Below are positions 11,402 through 21,000 of a stretch of DNA of 64,000 nucleotides, piece by piece (positions within the stretch are counted from its first letter, which is position 1; each line of letters opens with the position of its first letter). The stretch covers positions 1-64,000 of the forward strand of contig NW_026516252.1 in the NCBI RefSeq assembly GCF_025602895.1. The letters run 5' to 3'. This stretch comes from Polychytrium aggregatum (lineage: Eukaryota > Chytridiomycota > Chytridiomycetes > Polychytriales). The translations under genes were made by a program, and so were the position numbers. The notes under the pieces were generated by a model. The model did not search any database and was not told the DNA's origin. It saw only the letters and a list, made by a program, of their open reading frames with translations.

Positions 11402-12193
11402 TGTTAGGGATAGCTTCTGCTTGTTCTCCACTTTGACTGCACACTTGGCTGTTCTTTTGCCTTTCTGTTTGTTTGTGTGTAGCCTTGCAGTTCCCCTCCG
11501 ATTTTCCGCCCTTTGCCTGTCATTTCCGCTCCTTCCGCACTTCCGTTTTCCCCGCGCTGCTCCGCTTCCTTTGTCTTCTTCGCACGCGCCGGTTTGTTTG
11601 TGCACGCGCCTTGCTGCGATTGGTTGCAATTCGGCTGCCGGTCATGTGTCCCACCACCGGTGACTCATGACCTGCCTGACCGCCCCGATCTCTTGTTCAT
11701 CTCGCATGCATTTGCCCCAACCTTATACTTGACCAATCCGCTTCTTGGACGTTGAGTCACATTGCTTCGCCTTTGCACGTTTCTCCTGCCAGGTGCTTCG
11801 CTTTTGCTTGCGCCTCTCTCGCTTTGGTTCTCTGCCTGTCTCGGTGGTCCTTCTCGGCCCTCGTTCGTGCATCGCCCCCTTCGCCCTGCTCGATCGCCCA
11901 CTTTTCCCTCCCTTGGCCGCCCTTCGCTGCCAAGTCCGGACTTGTCTATAAATAGCCTGACCCCCGCGATGTGTAGTCGAACCTCAGCGTTCAAAATAGG
12001 ACTAAATAAAGTGCCTTCTACTTTATTCTCTGAGTGTTCCTCACGTCTCATTTCGAGACTAGTCTTATCTTGAACGGATCTTTGCTTCCCTCGCTCCCTC
12101 TCCGAGTCCACTTCGGACTTTACCCTTGCCTTCCCTGAGCTCACTTCGAGCTCACTTCTTCTTTTGCCGTTGAGTCCCCTTCGGACTCTAACA
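11402..12193 (+). repeat. E2 3' LTR
   Basis: 792 bp. It differs from the 5' copy at about seven bases and one C insertion, all in the first 360 bp; the rest looks identical. It is preceded by GGAAGGGGATGA. Confidence 0.95.
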
Positions 12194-12462
12194 GTGTCCC
12201 GGACGACGCACCACTGGAAGACGACCTCGGACAATACTATACTCAAGAATATGAAGTCGAAAGGATCGTGAGGCACAAGAAAGTGGCTGATGGGTCACTT
12301 CGGTTTTATGTCAAGTGGGTTGGTTACCCACACTCGGGCAACACATGGCAAACACTGGAGGACTTGTCCCATGCACCCGAGGAGCTGAGTAAATACGGTA
12401 AACACCTCGAGGAGCCCCAAATAAAGAGCACACGCAGGGCTCCTCGCAGGAAGCCTTCTTAA
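12194..12462 (+). CDS. pol: E1 Pol, C-terminal chromodomain piece
   Basis: After the second GTGTC copy the pol frame continues without a shift to TAA at 12460-12462. The piece encodes a chromodomain: an acidic lead, then YEVERIVRHK, FYVKWVGY and a W-x-x-L-E-D segment, with a basic tail RRAPRRKPS. In chromoviruses this domain binds histone marks and steers integration. E2 removed it from the E1 polyprotein, so this E1 copy can no longer make a complete integrase. Confidence 0.9.
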
Positions 12463-12471
12463 GTGTGGGAG

Positions 12472-12780
12472 TGTAGGAGATGGTATCTCCGACGCTGTGC
12501 TGCGCGTACTGCGCGTACTGCGCGGCGCAGTGGGTCGTGACCTGTGCTGCGCTTTGCGTTTTCACGCACCGCAGGCAGGCCACCGCAGGGTATACCTGCG
12601 GGTTGCCCCCGTTCCCCCCGTTTGTCTGGAGTTCGGTTTTATCGTGAATAAACGTAAGTGCTCCCCGAGCTCACCCGTCCGCTAGAGTAGCCTAGCACCG
12701 CCCTGTTCTGCCCCGTCCTGTCTTGTCTTGTACCCCCTCCCTCCCCGTCTTGCCCCAACGTCCCAGTAGTGGACGTTACA
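12472..12780 (+). repeat. E1 3' LTR
   Basis: Second 309-bp copy of the E1 LTR. It is preceded by a short purine-rich tract (12462-12471) and followed by the CATTG target duplication. Confidence 0.95.
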
Positions 12781-12785
12781 CATTG

Positions 12786-13156
12786 AGTCAACCTTCATTC
12801 TCCACCAACCTCAATCTGAAGGCTACGACCATAAGGACTTCATCATCATGCTTCCTGCACTCTCCATGGAATTCTATCAGTGGTTCAGGGACAATGGAAA
12901 GGACGCTACCAACACCGACGAGATTGCCAGGACAATCACTTCCAAGCACGCTGCTCGACCGGGCCATAACCTCACTGAACACCAATTGAAGTTGGTGATT
13001 GGTCCGATTTTGAGCAGCCACAAGAAGCTACTCCCTCACTTTATTGAGAAGACCAGTCCCGGGGGAACCAGGTCCTTCAAAGGGCTTGAACGAGTTGTGG
13101 GCAGTGGACACCAGGATACTACGGAAACTACCGAGGCTGTTGGGGCAGCTGATTAG
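12786..13156 (+). pseudogene. D5-like helicase, downstream piece
   Basis: The first base after the E1 right LTR and the second CATTG copy is in the same phase as the frame that stops at 901, and it stays open to a TGA-free end at the TAG of 13154-13156. The piece encodes about 120 residues. It has a W-F pair near 12875, a mixed helical stretch, then a basic segment with a GTRSFKGL-like end around 13065-13090, where D5-type proteins usually finish. An alternative frame overlaps 13044-13262 without recognisable features, so a late frameshift cannot be excluded. Function of the piece alone is unlikely; it is kept as the other half of the interrupted gene. Confidence 0.6.
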
Positions 13157-14670
13157 TGCTGCTGATGTAGAACAGTATCATTCCTTTCTTCTCGACGGTT
13201 TGTTGTATATTCGAGACACTATTGAGGTTGTTTGTTTTCATGAGTCGAGGTTTCAAGTGTAGATCCAGTTGTCAGACTTGGGTTTCCGACTAACTCTGTA
13301 GCCGGGTCTGAGTCTCCAGTTGTTGATCCGTTCTTTGAGTCTGATATTCACTATTCAACTTATTCAGTACGTTTCTTCAGTACCCTCTTGTTTGACCATT
13401 CTACTCTTGCGATTATGGCTGGACTTTTCTTTCTGTTGTCGATGTATTGGTTCAATAAAAACACACTGTCGGGGAGGCTCCAAGCCTTGGCCGATGGTAC
13501 AAAATCAATCATGTCCACCCCACTGCCACATCTTGGCAACAGTATCACAGCAGGCTTAGCATGAGTTGGTTAGGCTTAGAGGGTTTAGGCTCAGGGTGCA
13601 GCACTTGTCCACTCTCCCTCTACATGCTCTGCCTGTTGGCCTTTGGTTTGAGTGGGAGTGTGTCTTGACTACTCGCTGAGTACCCTCCGCTCTTCCATCA
13701 CTGATATCACTACATAACTGCAATAACACCAATGCTGACCCTTGATTGATATGTGTGACTCTCTTGCCATCGCCACATACTGCCACCATCACTGTCCTTC
13801 CCTGCATGTGTTCAGTGAATGATGTCGCGATGCCTGGTACCATGTCCAAGTCCGAGTTCATAGTGCTCAACGGCGTCTGATGCCTTCCAGAGTCCGATGC
13901 ATGACGCAATCGGCCTTCGAGATAATGCCACCTTACCCTGCCATCATTGGTTGGGGTAGTGGTATGCCAGAGGATGGACACAATGGCATATCATACTGAC
14001 TCTATGACTAGTCAACGCAAGGTGCTCTGAGGAGTAGTCTCGACCTTGGGATCGTGGGAACTCCATGCTTTGGGGCAGACAGTGCATCCACGATGACGCA
14101 TGCATGACTGGTGCATTGGCAATCGACTTGTCATGAACGGTGGATGAACCAATGGTCTTCGCCAGGGTTGAGACTCGGCGATGGATCATGGCATCTCCAT
14201 GCACTTGTCTCATGGATGATGAGTCTGATGGGGCATCCCACATGCCATTCCGACCTCACACTCCGATCATCGGGTTCGTATCTCCCCCAAACCGACTCAG
14301 ATTGGGGTATCCGAGGGCGTATCTGCCGTGGGAAAGCTGCGTCTGGGGTGTCATGGGATGTGAATTGCATCATCCATGCATCGTGGATGCGTAAGGTTTG
14401 GCCATGGATGGGGAGGGTATTGGTCATCGTCGATGCTGATTCGTGCGATATCGGTGCGCAGACTGTGACGTTGATCACGATGGTCGATCACGATGGCAGA
14501 TAAGTCTGGTTGGGGCGATTCCCACGATCGTTGACGCTGGCGGCGATGCAGACTGGGAAACGATAAATACGGCAGCGAGGAAGACCAGCTTGACTGACAT
14601 CGCCAATGCGAGTTTCGGATCGCCAACGCGGGATCGGATCGTGAAACACAGGTTCATCGCACATCGAGTT
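13157..14670. other. Unassigned stretch before the LINE
   Basis: No coding frame here shows a recognisable domain or convincing codon pattern. AATAAA near 13454 could end an older transcript. Short frames on both strands overlap each other and look like chance. The stretch may contain the rest of the D5-containing insertion and the unknown 5' edge of the LINE. No target duplication matching the base after the LINE array (41363) was found. Confidence 0.4.
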
Positions 14671-14809
14671 CTCTGCTCCTGCCGCACCTATCCTGCTCCT
14701 GCTGCACCTGTCCTGCTCTTGCTGCACCTGTCCTGCTCTTGCTGCACCTGTCCTGCTCTTGCTGCACCTGTCCTGCTCCTGCTGCACCTGTATTGCTCTT
14801 GCTGCACCG
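14671..14809 (+). repeat. Seven 20-bp tandem repeats in the LINE leader
   Basis: The unit is close to TCCTGCTCTTGCTGCACCTG, repeated about seven times with C/T changes. Tandem repeats in 5' UTRs are common in LINEs, where they often carry promoter activity. Their place 107 bp before ORF1 fits that role. Confidence 0.75.
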
Positions 14810-14916
14810 TGTGGCCTGCACCACACTGCTTTCACCTCTGTGTTTGTTCCAGCTCTGCCCCTCCAGTTCCCCGCCCTCGCTCCCACACTCCCTGTCCCCT
14901 TCCCCACTGCTGAGCG

Positions 14917-17202
14917 ATGTCCAAGGACAGACCCCAGCAGTCCCTTCTCCCGGCCTCGACCATCGCTGTCGGCAGCTTGATCTTCAAGCGCAAGGAGCGA
15001 CCCGTGGCCACCCCTTCCTCCCCCGCCAAGCGTCGCCTGTCCTTGCCCGACGCAATGACCATGCTCCCCAGGCCGGAGCATGACGAGCGTCTCCCCGAGT
15101 CCGAGTTCCCGTCCGTGTCCGTGCCCGAGTCCAGGCTCCCGGCCCCGCCCGAGTTCAGGTTCCCGGCCGAACCCGACTTTTCGTTCCCGCCCTTGGACCG
15201 CGCTGCCGCCCGTGCCGCCGTCGACATTGATGAACTGGAGGACATCAATGTCGAAGAAGACCTCAGCCCGGACCAAGAGCCTGACGCTGAGCCCTCGTCC
15301 TCCTGTGCCGACCAAGACCACCCTGCCGAGTCCCTGGCTCCCGTGTCCTCCTCCGCCGCTCCCCACCAAGACCACTGTGCCATGGACATTGTTGTCCAGC
15401 CCAGTGCCGACGTCGTCTCGGTTCCTTGGCGCGACGAGTTCTGGCGCAAGTGGCACGCCTCGTCCGACGTCGATGATCAGAAGGCTGCAACCCAGATCAT
15501 CGACGTCACCAAGATGAACAACCAGCTGTGGATGGCCGTGACCGCCAAGCTGCAGTGCACTGTCCTGTGCCGCAAGTGCAAGCTCGCCTCGGCCGATCCC
15601 TGGATCGTCGTCAAGCACGGCAAGGACGAGCTCCAGCTCAAGTGTCCCCAGGCCCTCGAGGACGGACCCTGCCCCGGCCAGATGTCGGCCTTCCAGTTCT
15701 GGGCCCACATGAGCCGCACCACCAAGGAGTCCCGCAAGCTGTTTGTGGATGCGTTCTCGGACAAGTTCAAGGAGAACTTCCACACCAAGTGCGGCCTCAA
15801 GACCATGGACAAGCAGCGCGCCGTCCCCCGTGGTGCCTCTGAAGGCGCCCCTCGAGCAGCCCCTGCTTCCACTGCTGACCCCGTCGATCCAGCTCGTCGA
15901 GCTGTTGATGCTGTTGGCACTGCGTCCCCTGTCCCCAAGGCCAGGCCCGTCCTTCCGCCCCGACCCGTCGTCAAGGCCAAGACCCCTCCTCCGTCCCAGG
16001 CTCCCGTCCCTGCGATGAAACCCGAGGAGGCCCTCGCTATCCTCAAGCGAGAGGCTGACCGGGTGCAGTCCATCCTGTTCGAGGCACTCGTGGCCGACAA
16101 CATGGATGCTGCCACCAAGGCCATGGTCCAGAAGATCGCCAAGTCCAATGTGGCAATCAGCCGTGCCACGGAGCAGCTCCGCAAGTCTGTTGCCAACAAG
16201 ACTGCCACCCCCAAGACCCAGTCCCCCGGTTCCAAGACCCAGTCCTCCGGCTCCCTCCCTGGCTCTGCCCCTGTTTCCGCCCCGTCTCCCTCGTACAAGG
16301 CCGCTCTCTTGAAGAACGTTCGGGAGGCCGAGAGCCGTGTCGGCCGCATGTCCGAGGCCAGCCAGCTCGACGAATGGAAGAGGATGCTGACCACCGGCCG
16401 AATGCCAGGCTCCTCCAAGCCGATCCAGCCCAACCAGCACCGCCAGCCAGTCCTTGTCCCCGGGACGGTCGCCAACTCTGAGCTCCGGAACGACAAGTTC
16501 AGGGAGGCCGTCACCAACATGGACTGGCTGTACGTCGAGGGCATCCGCTGTGGCGACCTCGGCAGTGTCCGCCGCAACCTCAAGCGATGCGGCATCGACA
16601 CCAGGGAGTTGGCCGAGATCAACTTCCCTGAGGCCACGGTCATGGAGGTCCTTGTCCGCGACAAATCCAACAAGGCCGACCTTGGTGCCCGTCTGGAGTC
16701 GCTGTCGTCCACACATGGCAGGGTCAGGGTCGTACCGGCCTACGACGTCATCCATGGTCTCAAGCACCATGGACTGGCCCTGTCCCGATCCGATGCCATC
16801 AAGAACTTTATGGCAAAGTCCCTCCGCCAGGCAGCCAAGGCCAAGACCGCCCCTGTCCGCCGCTGCATCCAGATGCGCATCCCCGAGGAGTACCGCGACG
16901 AGTACGACTCGCTCCTCAAGAAGGCCCTATCCGGCAAGGAGGTCAAGCGGGCGGACATCACCGCCGTCCCCAAGGTCCCTGGTTCTGCCGCTGCCGCTGC
17001 CTCGTCGTCTGCCTCTGCCGCTGCCGCTACCGCTGCCCCTGCCGTTGTCGTTGCTGTCGCTGCTGCTGCTGCCCCCGCCGCTGGTGCCTCGTCAAAGCCC
17101 AGCAAGCCTCACCCCGCCTACAGAGTCCCGCTGTCCGTCATGGACACTGACTCTGAAGGAGAGGGCCCCCGGGCCAGCAGCAGCGCTGCACGACTCCAAT
17201 GA
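14917..17202 (+). CDS. LINE ORF1 protein
   Basis: This 761-residue protein starts at the ATG at 14917. The first 150 residues are rich in Pro, Ser and acidic residues, with repeats of the type PESEFP. Residues about 210-250 hold a Cys pattern (CRKC, then CPQ and CPG) that may bind zinc. The middle is a low-complexity Pro/Ala/Lys linker. A conserved-looking block at about 525-690 (DWLYVEGIRCGD, NLKRCGI) may be the RNA-binding part. The C-terminus is an Ala-rich run. ORF1 proteins of LINEs coat the RNA as nucleoprotein; no named family is recognised here. The stop overlaps the ORF2 start by 4 bp (ATGA), suggesting termination-reinitiation. Confidence 0.8.
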   Translation: MSKDRPQQSLLPASTIAVGSLIFKRKERPVATPSSPAKRRLSLPDAMTMLPRPEHDERLPESEFPSVSVPESRLPAPPEFRFPAEPDFSFPPLDRAAARAAVDIDELEDINVEEDLSPDQEPDAEPSSSCADQDHPAESLAPVSSSAAPHQDHCAMDIVVQPSADVVSVPWRDEFWRKWHASSDVDDQKAATQIIDVTKMNNQLWMAVTAKLQCTVLCRKCKLASADPWIVVKHGKDELQLKCPQALEDGPCPGQMSAFQFWAHMSRTTKESRKLFVDAFSDKFKENFHTKCGLKTMDKQRAVPRGASEGAPRAAPASTADPVDPARRAVDAVGTASPVPKARPVLPPRPVVKAKTPPPSQAPVPAMKPEEALAILKREADRVQSILFEALVADNMDAATKAMVQKIAKSNVAISRATEQLRKSVANKTATPKTQSPGSKTQSSGSLPGSAPVSAPSPSYKAALLKNVREAESRVGRMSEASQLDEWKRMLTTGRMPGSSKPIQPNQHRQPVLVPGTVANSELRNDKFREAVTNMDWLYVEGIRCGDLGSVRRNLKRCGIDTRELAEINFPEATVMEVLVRDKSNKADLGARLESLSSTHGRVRVVPAYDVIHGLKHHGLALSRSDAIKNFMAKSLRQAAKAKTAPVRRCIQMRIPEEYRDEYDSLLKKALSGKEVKRADITAVPKVPGSAAAAASSSASAAAATAAPAVVVAVAAAAAPAAGASSKPSKPHPAYRVPLSVMDTDSEGEGPRASSSAARLQ

Positions 17203-20200
17203 ATCCACACCCCTCGCAGGGAGGCGGCAGGGCCCAGACATCCCTGACCGTCGCTTCCTTCAATGTCTGTGGCATCAACGTCAACGACGTTGAACTCAAG
17301 AACCTCATCGACACCAACGACATCGACTTTGTCGGTGTCCAAGAAACCCTCGCCGACCTCGAACCCCGCAGCCCTCTCTGTGGCTATGCCGTCAAGGTCC
17401 CTGGTCCCCGTTGCCGCGCCGGTAGAGGCATCGCCATCCTCTACAACCCGGCCAGGATCGACCCGCACGACTTCACCAACATTGAAGTCAGCGACAAGGG
17501 CGACGCCATGTGGGTGACATACAAACACGTCATCCACATCGGCAACTTCTACCTGTCCCCGAGCCTCAAGCTGGACGACTACCGCGAGGCCCTCCAGTCG
17601 ATCCACACCAAGGCCGCCCTCCCCGACGCCCAGGTCATTGTGGTGGGTGACTTCAATGCCCACCTCAGTGCCCTGAGCGGACTGCCCACGCCGCTCCGTG
17701 GCAGGGAGAAGATCCTCGAGGACACTGTCTCCCGCGCCGGTCTCCGCGTTGTGCCTCCAGCTGTGATCCCGACCCACACCCGGCAGCGGGGTCCCAGCTG
17801 GACAACGATCGACTACATCTTTGTGTCGCATCGCCAGGCCAACAACGACCCGCTGCTGCAGGTCGACACTGCCGGTGCCTTCCGTGGCCAGTCCGACCAC
17901 TTCCCCATCTGGGCGACTCTGCGGGTACAGCCAAAGTACTACCCAAAGGTCGACCAATGGCAGTGGAAGATCGCCCAGCTCGAGGATCCTGCCGTCCGCG
18001 CCCAGTACCTCTTGGCGCTGCTGGACGAGCGCGAACGCGGTCTGCAGCGCATCCAGGCTGCACTCCGGCCAATCTCAAGGGGATCGGTCATTCCGATCTC
18101 GGAGAGTGCGGCCCAGGACTGCATCGACCGCGCCTGGTCCATCATGATCGCCCTGATCACCACCGCTGCCGACTCCACCATCGGCAAGGCTTCCATCAAG
18201 ACCGTCTGGAAGGACCCGGCCCTGATCCCCGAGATGCGGCAGCTTCGCGAGAGGCGCCGCGATCTCATCTACCAGCTCAAGTTGCCCGGGCTCTCCCTCC
18301 GCGTCGCCGAGGACAAGCGCGCCGAACTCCGCGCTGTCCGCAAACAAGAAAAGAACCTCATCGTCCAGTCCCGCCGAGCAGCCGAGACCCTGGCCATGAA
18401 CAAGCTGCACTCCCTCAACGCTTCCGAGGTCGCCAAGTCCCTGGCCGCCATGAAGAAGCGCAAGGAGCTCGACGACGCCTTCCACTTTGACAACTCGGAC
18501 GAGGCCCTCGAGCGACTTGTGGTCCACTACGGCAAGGTCTCCTCGCACTCCCAGGACACCCCCGGTGCCGCCTTTGACCGGACCGTCGGCCCAAGACCCC
18601 TGGACACTGTTCCGCGCCTGCTCCCCGAGGACCGCTCCATTCCCCGATTGTCGTCGGACGAGGTGGCCGATGCCATCGTCAAGTCCCCCAAGCGCAAGTC
18701 TTCCGGCCCGGACAAGATCAAGGCCGAGATGCTGCACCCTGTCGCTCCCGTGGTCGCTCCCTGGCTCCGGGCCATCCTGCTGGCCGCCCTCAAGGCCTCC
18801 GTCGTCCCGACCGAGTGGAACACTGTCCTGATCCACCCGGTCTACAAGAACAAGGGTTCGATCCTCGATCCGGCCATGTACCGGCCCATCGGGTTGACCC
18901 AGGTCCTCCGCAAGATCGCCGAGCGAGTCCTGCTGCCGTTCCTCACCCGCGAGATCGGCATCATGGACATTGCCCAGGGAGGCTTCCGCCCGGACCGAGG
19001 CACCCTCGACCAGGTGTACTCGCTCGACGCTCTTGTCCGCATGAACAAGATCCGCGACGACGAGTACAGCCTGGTCTTCCTCGACATCAAGGCCGCCTAC
19101 GACACTGTCTGGCGGGAGCGCCTCTGGGACAAGATCGCCACCCGAGGTGCTGGTCCGGTCGCCGTCGGGGTCCTCAGGGCCATGTTCGACCGCACTCTTG
19201 TCCGCGTCGCCAGCAAGGGCCGCACGTCGCAGCCTGTGTGGCTGCAGAAGGGTCTCATCCAAGGCTCGGTCCTGAGTCCCCTTCTGTTCAGTGCCCACAT
19301 TGACGACCTGCCTGGACTGCTCCGAGCCGAGGACGGACTTGTGCTTGCCTCGAGTCGCCACCACCGTCTCCGGGTCAACTCGCTCTGGTTTGCCGATGAC
19401 GGTGTCCTCATCTGTCCGGCTGGCCGCACCCAGGCCATGCTGGATATCTGCGAACGCCACAGCATCGACAACCGGTACCGCTTCTCGCCTCCCAAGTGCG
19501 AGGTGCTGTACTCGGCCTGCAACGTCGACCAGCTCCATCCCGCCAAGCTGTACGGCACCGAGCTGCCCAAGGTCCTCCAGTTCCGCTACCTCGGTGTCAT
19601 GGTCGACATTGACGGATTCCGCCCGGACCTCCAGTTCGACAAGCTCCTCCGCAAGGTCCACATGGTCACCGACACCGTGGTTGGACTCGGCATCACCCTC
19701 GGCAAGGTCTCGGCCAAGACCATCACCCAGGTCTACAAGACCTTTGTGCGGCCGACCCTCGAATACGGGATGGCCATGGACATCCCCGACCCAGCTCTGC
19801 GCGACCGCCTCGACGACGCCCAGATGACGGCCCTCCGCACCATGTTCCGCGTCGGCCCCGGCACTCCCGTCGGTGCCATGCACCTCAACTGCGGCCTTCC
19901 CAAGATGTCGGTCCGTGTCAAGATGCTGGCCCTGCAGAACTGGGCCCGCTGGGACGACCAAGTCTCTGACGGCGACAAGATGCTGTCGATGATCCTGCGC
20001 AACAAGATCATTGCGCCCTACCACCCCGACCAGTTCCTCGGCCAAGGAGTCCGAGCCGATCCGCACTGGGCCATGGTGGTCCGCCGACAAGAGGCCGACC
20101 ACTCCCTCACGGCCACGGAGATCTACCGAGGCAAGACCCGACACCAGCCGCCGCCGCCCGGACCGCCCCGACCCCAGCCCGTCCCGATCAAGACCCTCAT

Positions 20201-20873
20201 CTTCGAGGACCACATGAAGAACGGCTTCGACCGCTCCAAGCAGCTCACCGCCGCCTGCACCCCGTCGACCAAGATGTCGGGACTCTGGGAGGCTCGCGGG
20301 TACCAAGGATCCATGATCATGCTCATGTTCATGGTCCGATGGCGACTCGGTGCTCTCCCAGGCCACTTCAGATTTGGCTACCGCAAGTGCAAGAACCTGG
20401 CTCGACACGGATCCGGGATCGACTTGACCAGGACCCACGCACAGCAGTGTGTGGATCCGCATCAAGTCCTGGTCCGCAAGGTCGCAGCCCTCAAGACGGC
20501 CCACCCGACTTGGGTGGAAAGTGGTATAGCCGGAGTGGGACCAGTGGACAAGCTGCTGGACCTGCTCAGTTTCGATCGCACTCCCCCTCGCAGTCGCACC
20601 CCTCCCGCACTTGGATCACTTGCTGCTCATGTACCCGCTCCCCGCACTGCCTTCCGAGCATTCGCACTTGGTGCACACCCAGCACCACCACCCACTCCCA
20701 CACCCAGTGTAGTCCCACCCTTGCAGTCTCTCCCTGCACCCTCATCACAGCGTAGTATAGTGTCAGCACTTGTCATTCCTCCACCCCGACCCCCCCTCGA
20801 TCCTGCTGTTCCCTTGTGGGAACTGCTCGAAAATGTGTTCACCCGCTTGGTCTCAGACCTTGTGGGCAGCTGA
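17199..20873 (+). CDS. LINE ORF2: endonuclease and reverse transcriptase
   Basis: The 1,224-residue protein opens with an apurinic-type endonuclease/exonuclease/phosphatase domain: SFNVCGIN near residue 25, VQETL near 48, GDFNAH near 150 and SDHFP near 231. It should nick the target. The reverse transcriptase follows, with YRPIGL near 566, FLDIKAAYDT near 627, QGSVLSPLLF near 687 and the catalytic FADD near 731. A C-terminal region of about 400 residues has a weak Cys/His pattern (KCKNLARHG, THAQQC) and a Pro-rich end. No RNase H domain is seen. This matches endonuclease-bearing LINEs; the clade was not assigned. Both domains look catalytically complete. Confidence 0.93.
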   Translation: MNPHPSQGGGRAQTSLTVASFNVCGINVNDVELKNLIDTNDIDFVGVQETLADLEPRSPLCGYAVKVPGPRCRAGRGIAILYNPARIDPHDFTNIEVSDKGDAMWVTYKHVIHIGNFYLSPSLKLDDYREALQSIHTKAALPDAQVIVVGDFNAHLSALSGLPTPLRGREKILEDTVSRAGLRVVPPAVIPTHTRQRGPSWTTIDYIFVSHRQANNDPLLQVDTAGAFRGQSDHFPIWATLRVQPKYYPKVDQWQWKIAQLEDPAVRAQYLLALLDERERGLQRIQAALRPISRGSVIPISESAAQDCIDRAWSIMIALITTAADSTIGKASIKTVWKDPALIPEMRQLRERRRDLIYQLKLPGLSLRVAEDKRAELRAVRKQEKNLIVQSRRAAETLAMNKLHSLNASEVAKSLAAMKKRKELDDAFHFDNSDEALERLVVHYGKVSSHSQDTPGAAFDRTVGPRPLDTVPRLLPEDRSIPRLSSDEVADAIVKSPKRKSSGPDKIKAEMLHPVAPVVAPWLRAILLAALKASVVPTEWNTVLIHPVYKNKGSILDPAMYRPIGLTQVLRKIAERVLLPFLTREIGIMDIAQGGFRPDRGTLDQVYSLDALVRMNKIRDDEYSLVFLDIKAAYDTVWRERLWDKIATRGAGPVAVGVLRAMFDRTLVRVASKGRTSQPVWLQKGLIQGSVLSPLLFSAHIDDLPGLLRAEDGLVLASSRHHRLRVNSLWFADDGVLICPAGRTQAMLDICERHSIDNRYRFSPPKCEVLYSACNVDQLHPAKLYGTELPKVLQFRYLGVMVDIDGFRPDLQFDKLLRKVHMVTDTVVGLGITLGKVSAKTITQVYKTFVRPTLEYGMAMDIPDPALRDRLDDAQMTALRTMFRVGPGTPVGAMHLNCGLPKMSVRVKMLALQNWARWDDQVSDGDKMLSMILRNKIIAPYHPDQFLGQGVRADPHWAMVVRRQEADHSLTATEIYRGKTRHQPPPPGPPRPQPVPIKTLIFEDHMKNGFDRSKQLTAACTPSTKMSGLWEARGYQGSMIMLMFMVRWRLGALPGHFRFGYRKCKNLARHGSGIDLTRTHAQQCVDPHQVLVRKVAALKTAHPTWVESGIAGVGPVDKLLDLLSFDRTPPRSRTPPALGSLAAHVPAPRTAFRAFALGAHPAPPPTPTPSVVPPLQSLPAPSSQRSIVSALVIPPPRPPLDPAVPLWELLENVFTRLVSDLVGS

Positions 20874-21000
20874 GGCAGCACTAGGCTGCAACAGGAGTAA
20901 ATAGGCTTGCCTGTGTACTCAACGTGCCGGGGTACCAACCTGTTGGACCTGATGGCTTGTCTTCTTGAATAAAGTTGACTATAGTAACAAAAAAAAAAAA

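Larger units (their letters stand above)
5787..12193 (+). mobile_element. Ty3/Gypsy chromodomain element E2, nested in E1 pol
   Basis: LTRs at 5787-6577 and 11402-12193 are about 99% identical by eye (seven substitutions and one 1-bp indel). They start TGTTA and end AACA, and are flanked by GTGTC (5782-5786 and 12194-12198). The body has gag, pol in the -1 frame, a C-terminal chromodomain and the polypurine tract AAGGAAGGGGATGA directly before the 3' LTR. Reverse transcriptase and RNase H carry four single-base frameshifts, so this copy is not autonomous as sequenced. It is in the same orientation as E1. Confidence 0.95.
902..12780 (+). mobile_element. Ty3/Gypsy chromodomain element E1 with nested E2
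   Basis: The borders are two 309-bp LTRs (902-1210 and 12472-12780) that read as identical, begin TG and end CA, and are flanked by the 5-bp duplication CATTG (897-901 and 12781-12785). Inside are a TGG-type primer site at 1211, gag, pol in the -1 frame, a C-terminal chromodomain and a purine-rich AAGTGTGGGAG before the 3' LTR. The element is 5,472 bp once the 6,407-bp E2 insertion and its second GTGTC copy are left out. Pol is otherwise unbroken, so E1 was intact when E2 landed. It differs from E2-E5 in LTR sequence, primer type and gag. Confidence 0.95.
14671..21000 (+). mobile_element. LINE (non-LTR retrotransposon), apparently full-length copy 1
   Basis: The copy has a tandem-repeat leader, ORF1, ORF2 with endonuclease and reverse transcriptase, a 3' UTR with AATAAA near 20969 and a 12-base poly-A at 20989-21000. 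ORF1 and ORF2 overlap in ATGA. The 5' edge is placed at the start of the 20-bp repeats but could lie further left. Both ORFs are intact, so this copy may be a source element. Two truncated relatives follow it directly in the same orientation. Confidence 0.85.

Noticed and set aside
14671-14809. Regular 20-bp repeats that could suggest a CRISPR array
   Set aside because: The units are directly adjacent with no spacers, in a eukaryotic LINE leader.
14488-16770. 760-codon open frame on the minus strand
   Set aside because: Antisense of LINE ORF1 with low-complexity composition and repeats from the leader; no domain.
18075-20504. 809-codon open frame on the minus strand
   Set aside because: It is the antisense of LINE ORF2 in a GC-rich codon pattern, with Gly/Val/Asp/Leu-rich content and no domain. 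The plus strand has clear endonuclease and RT motifs.
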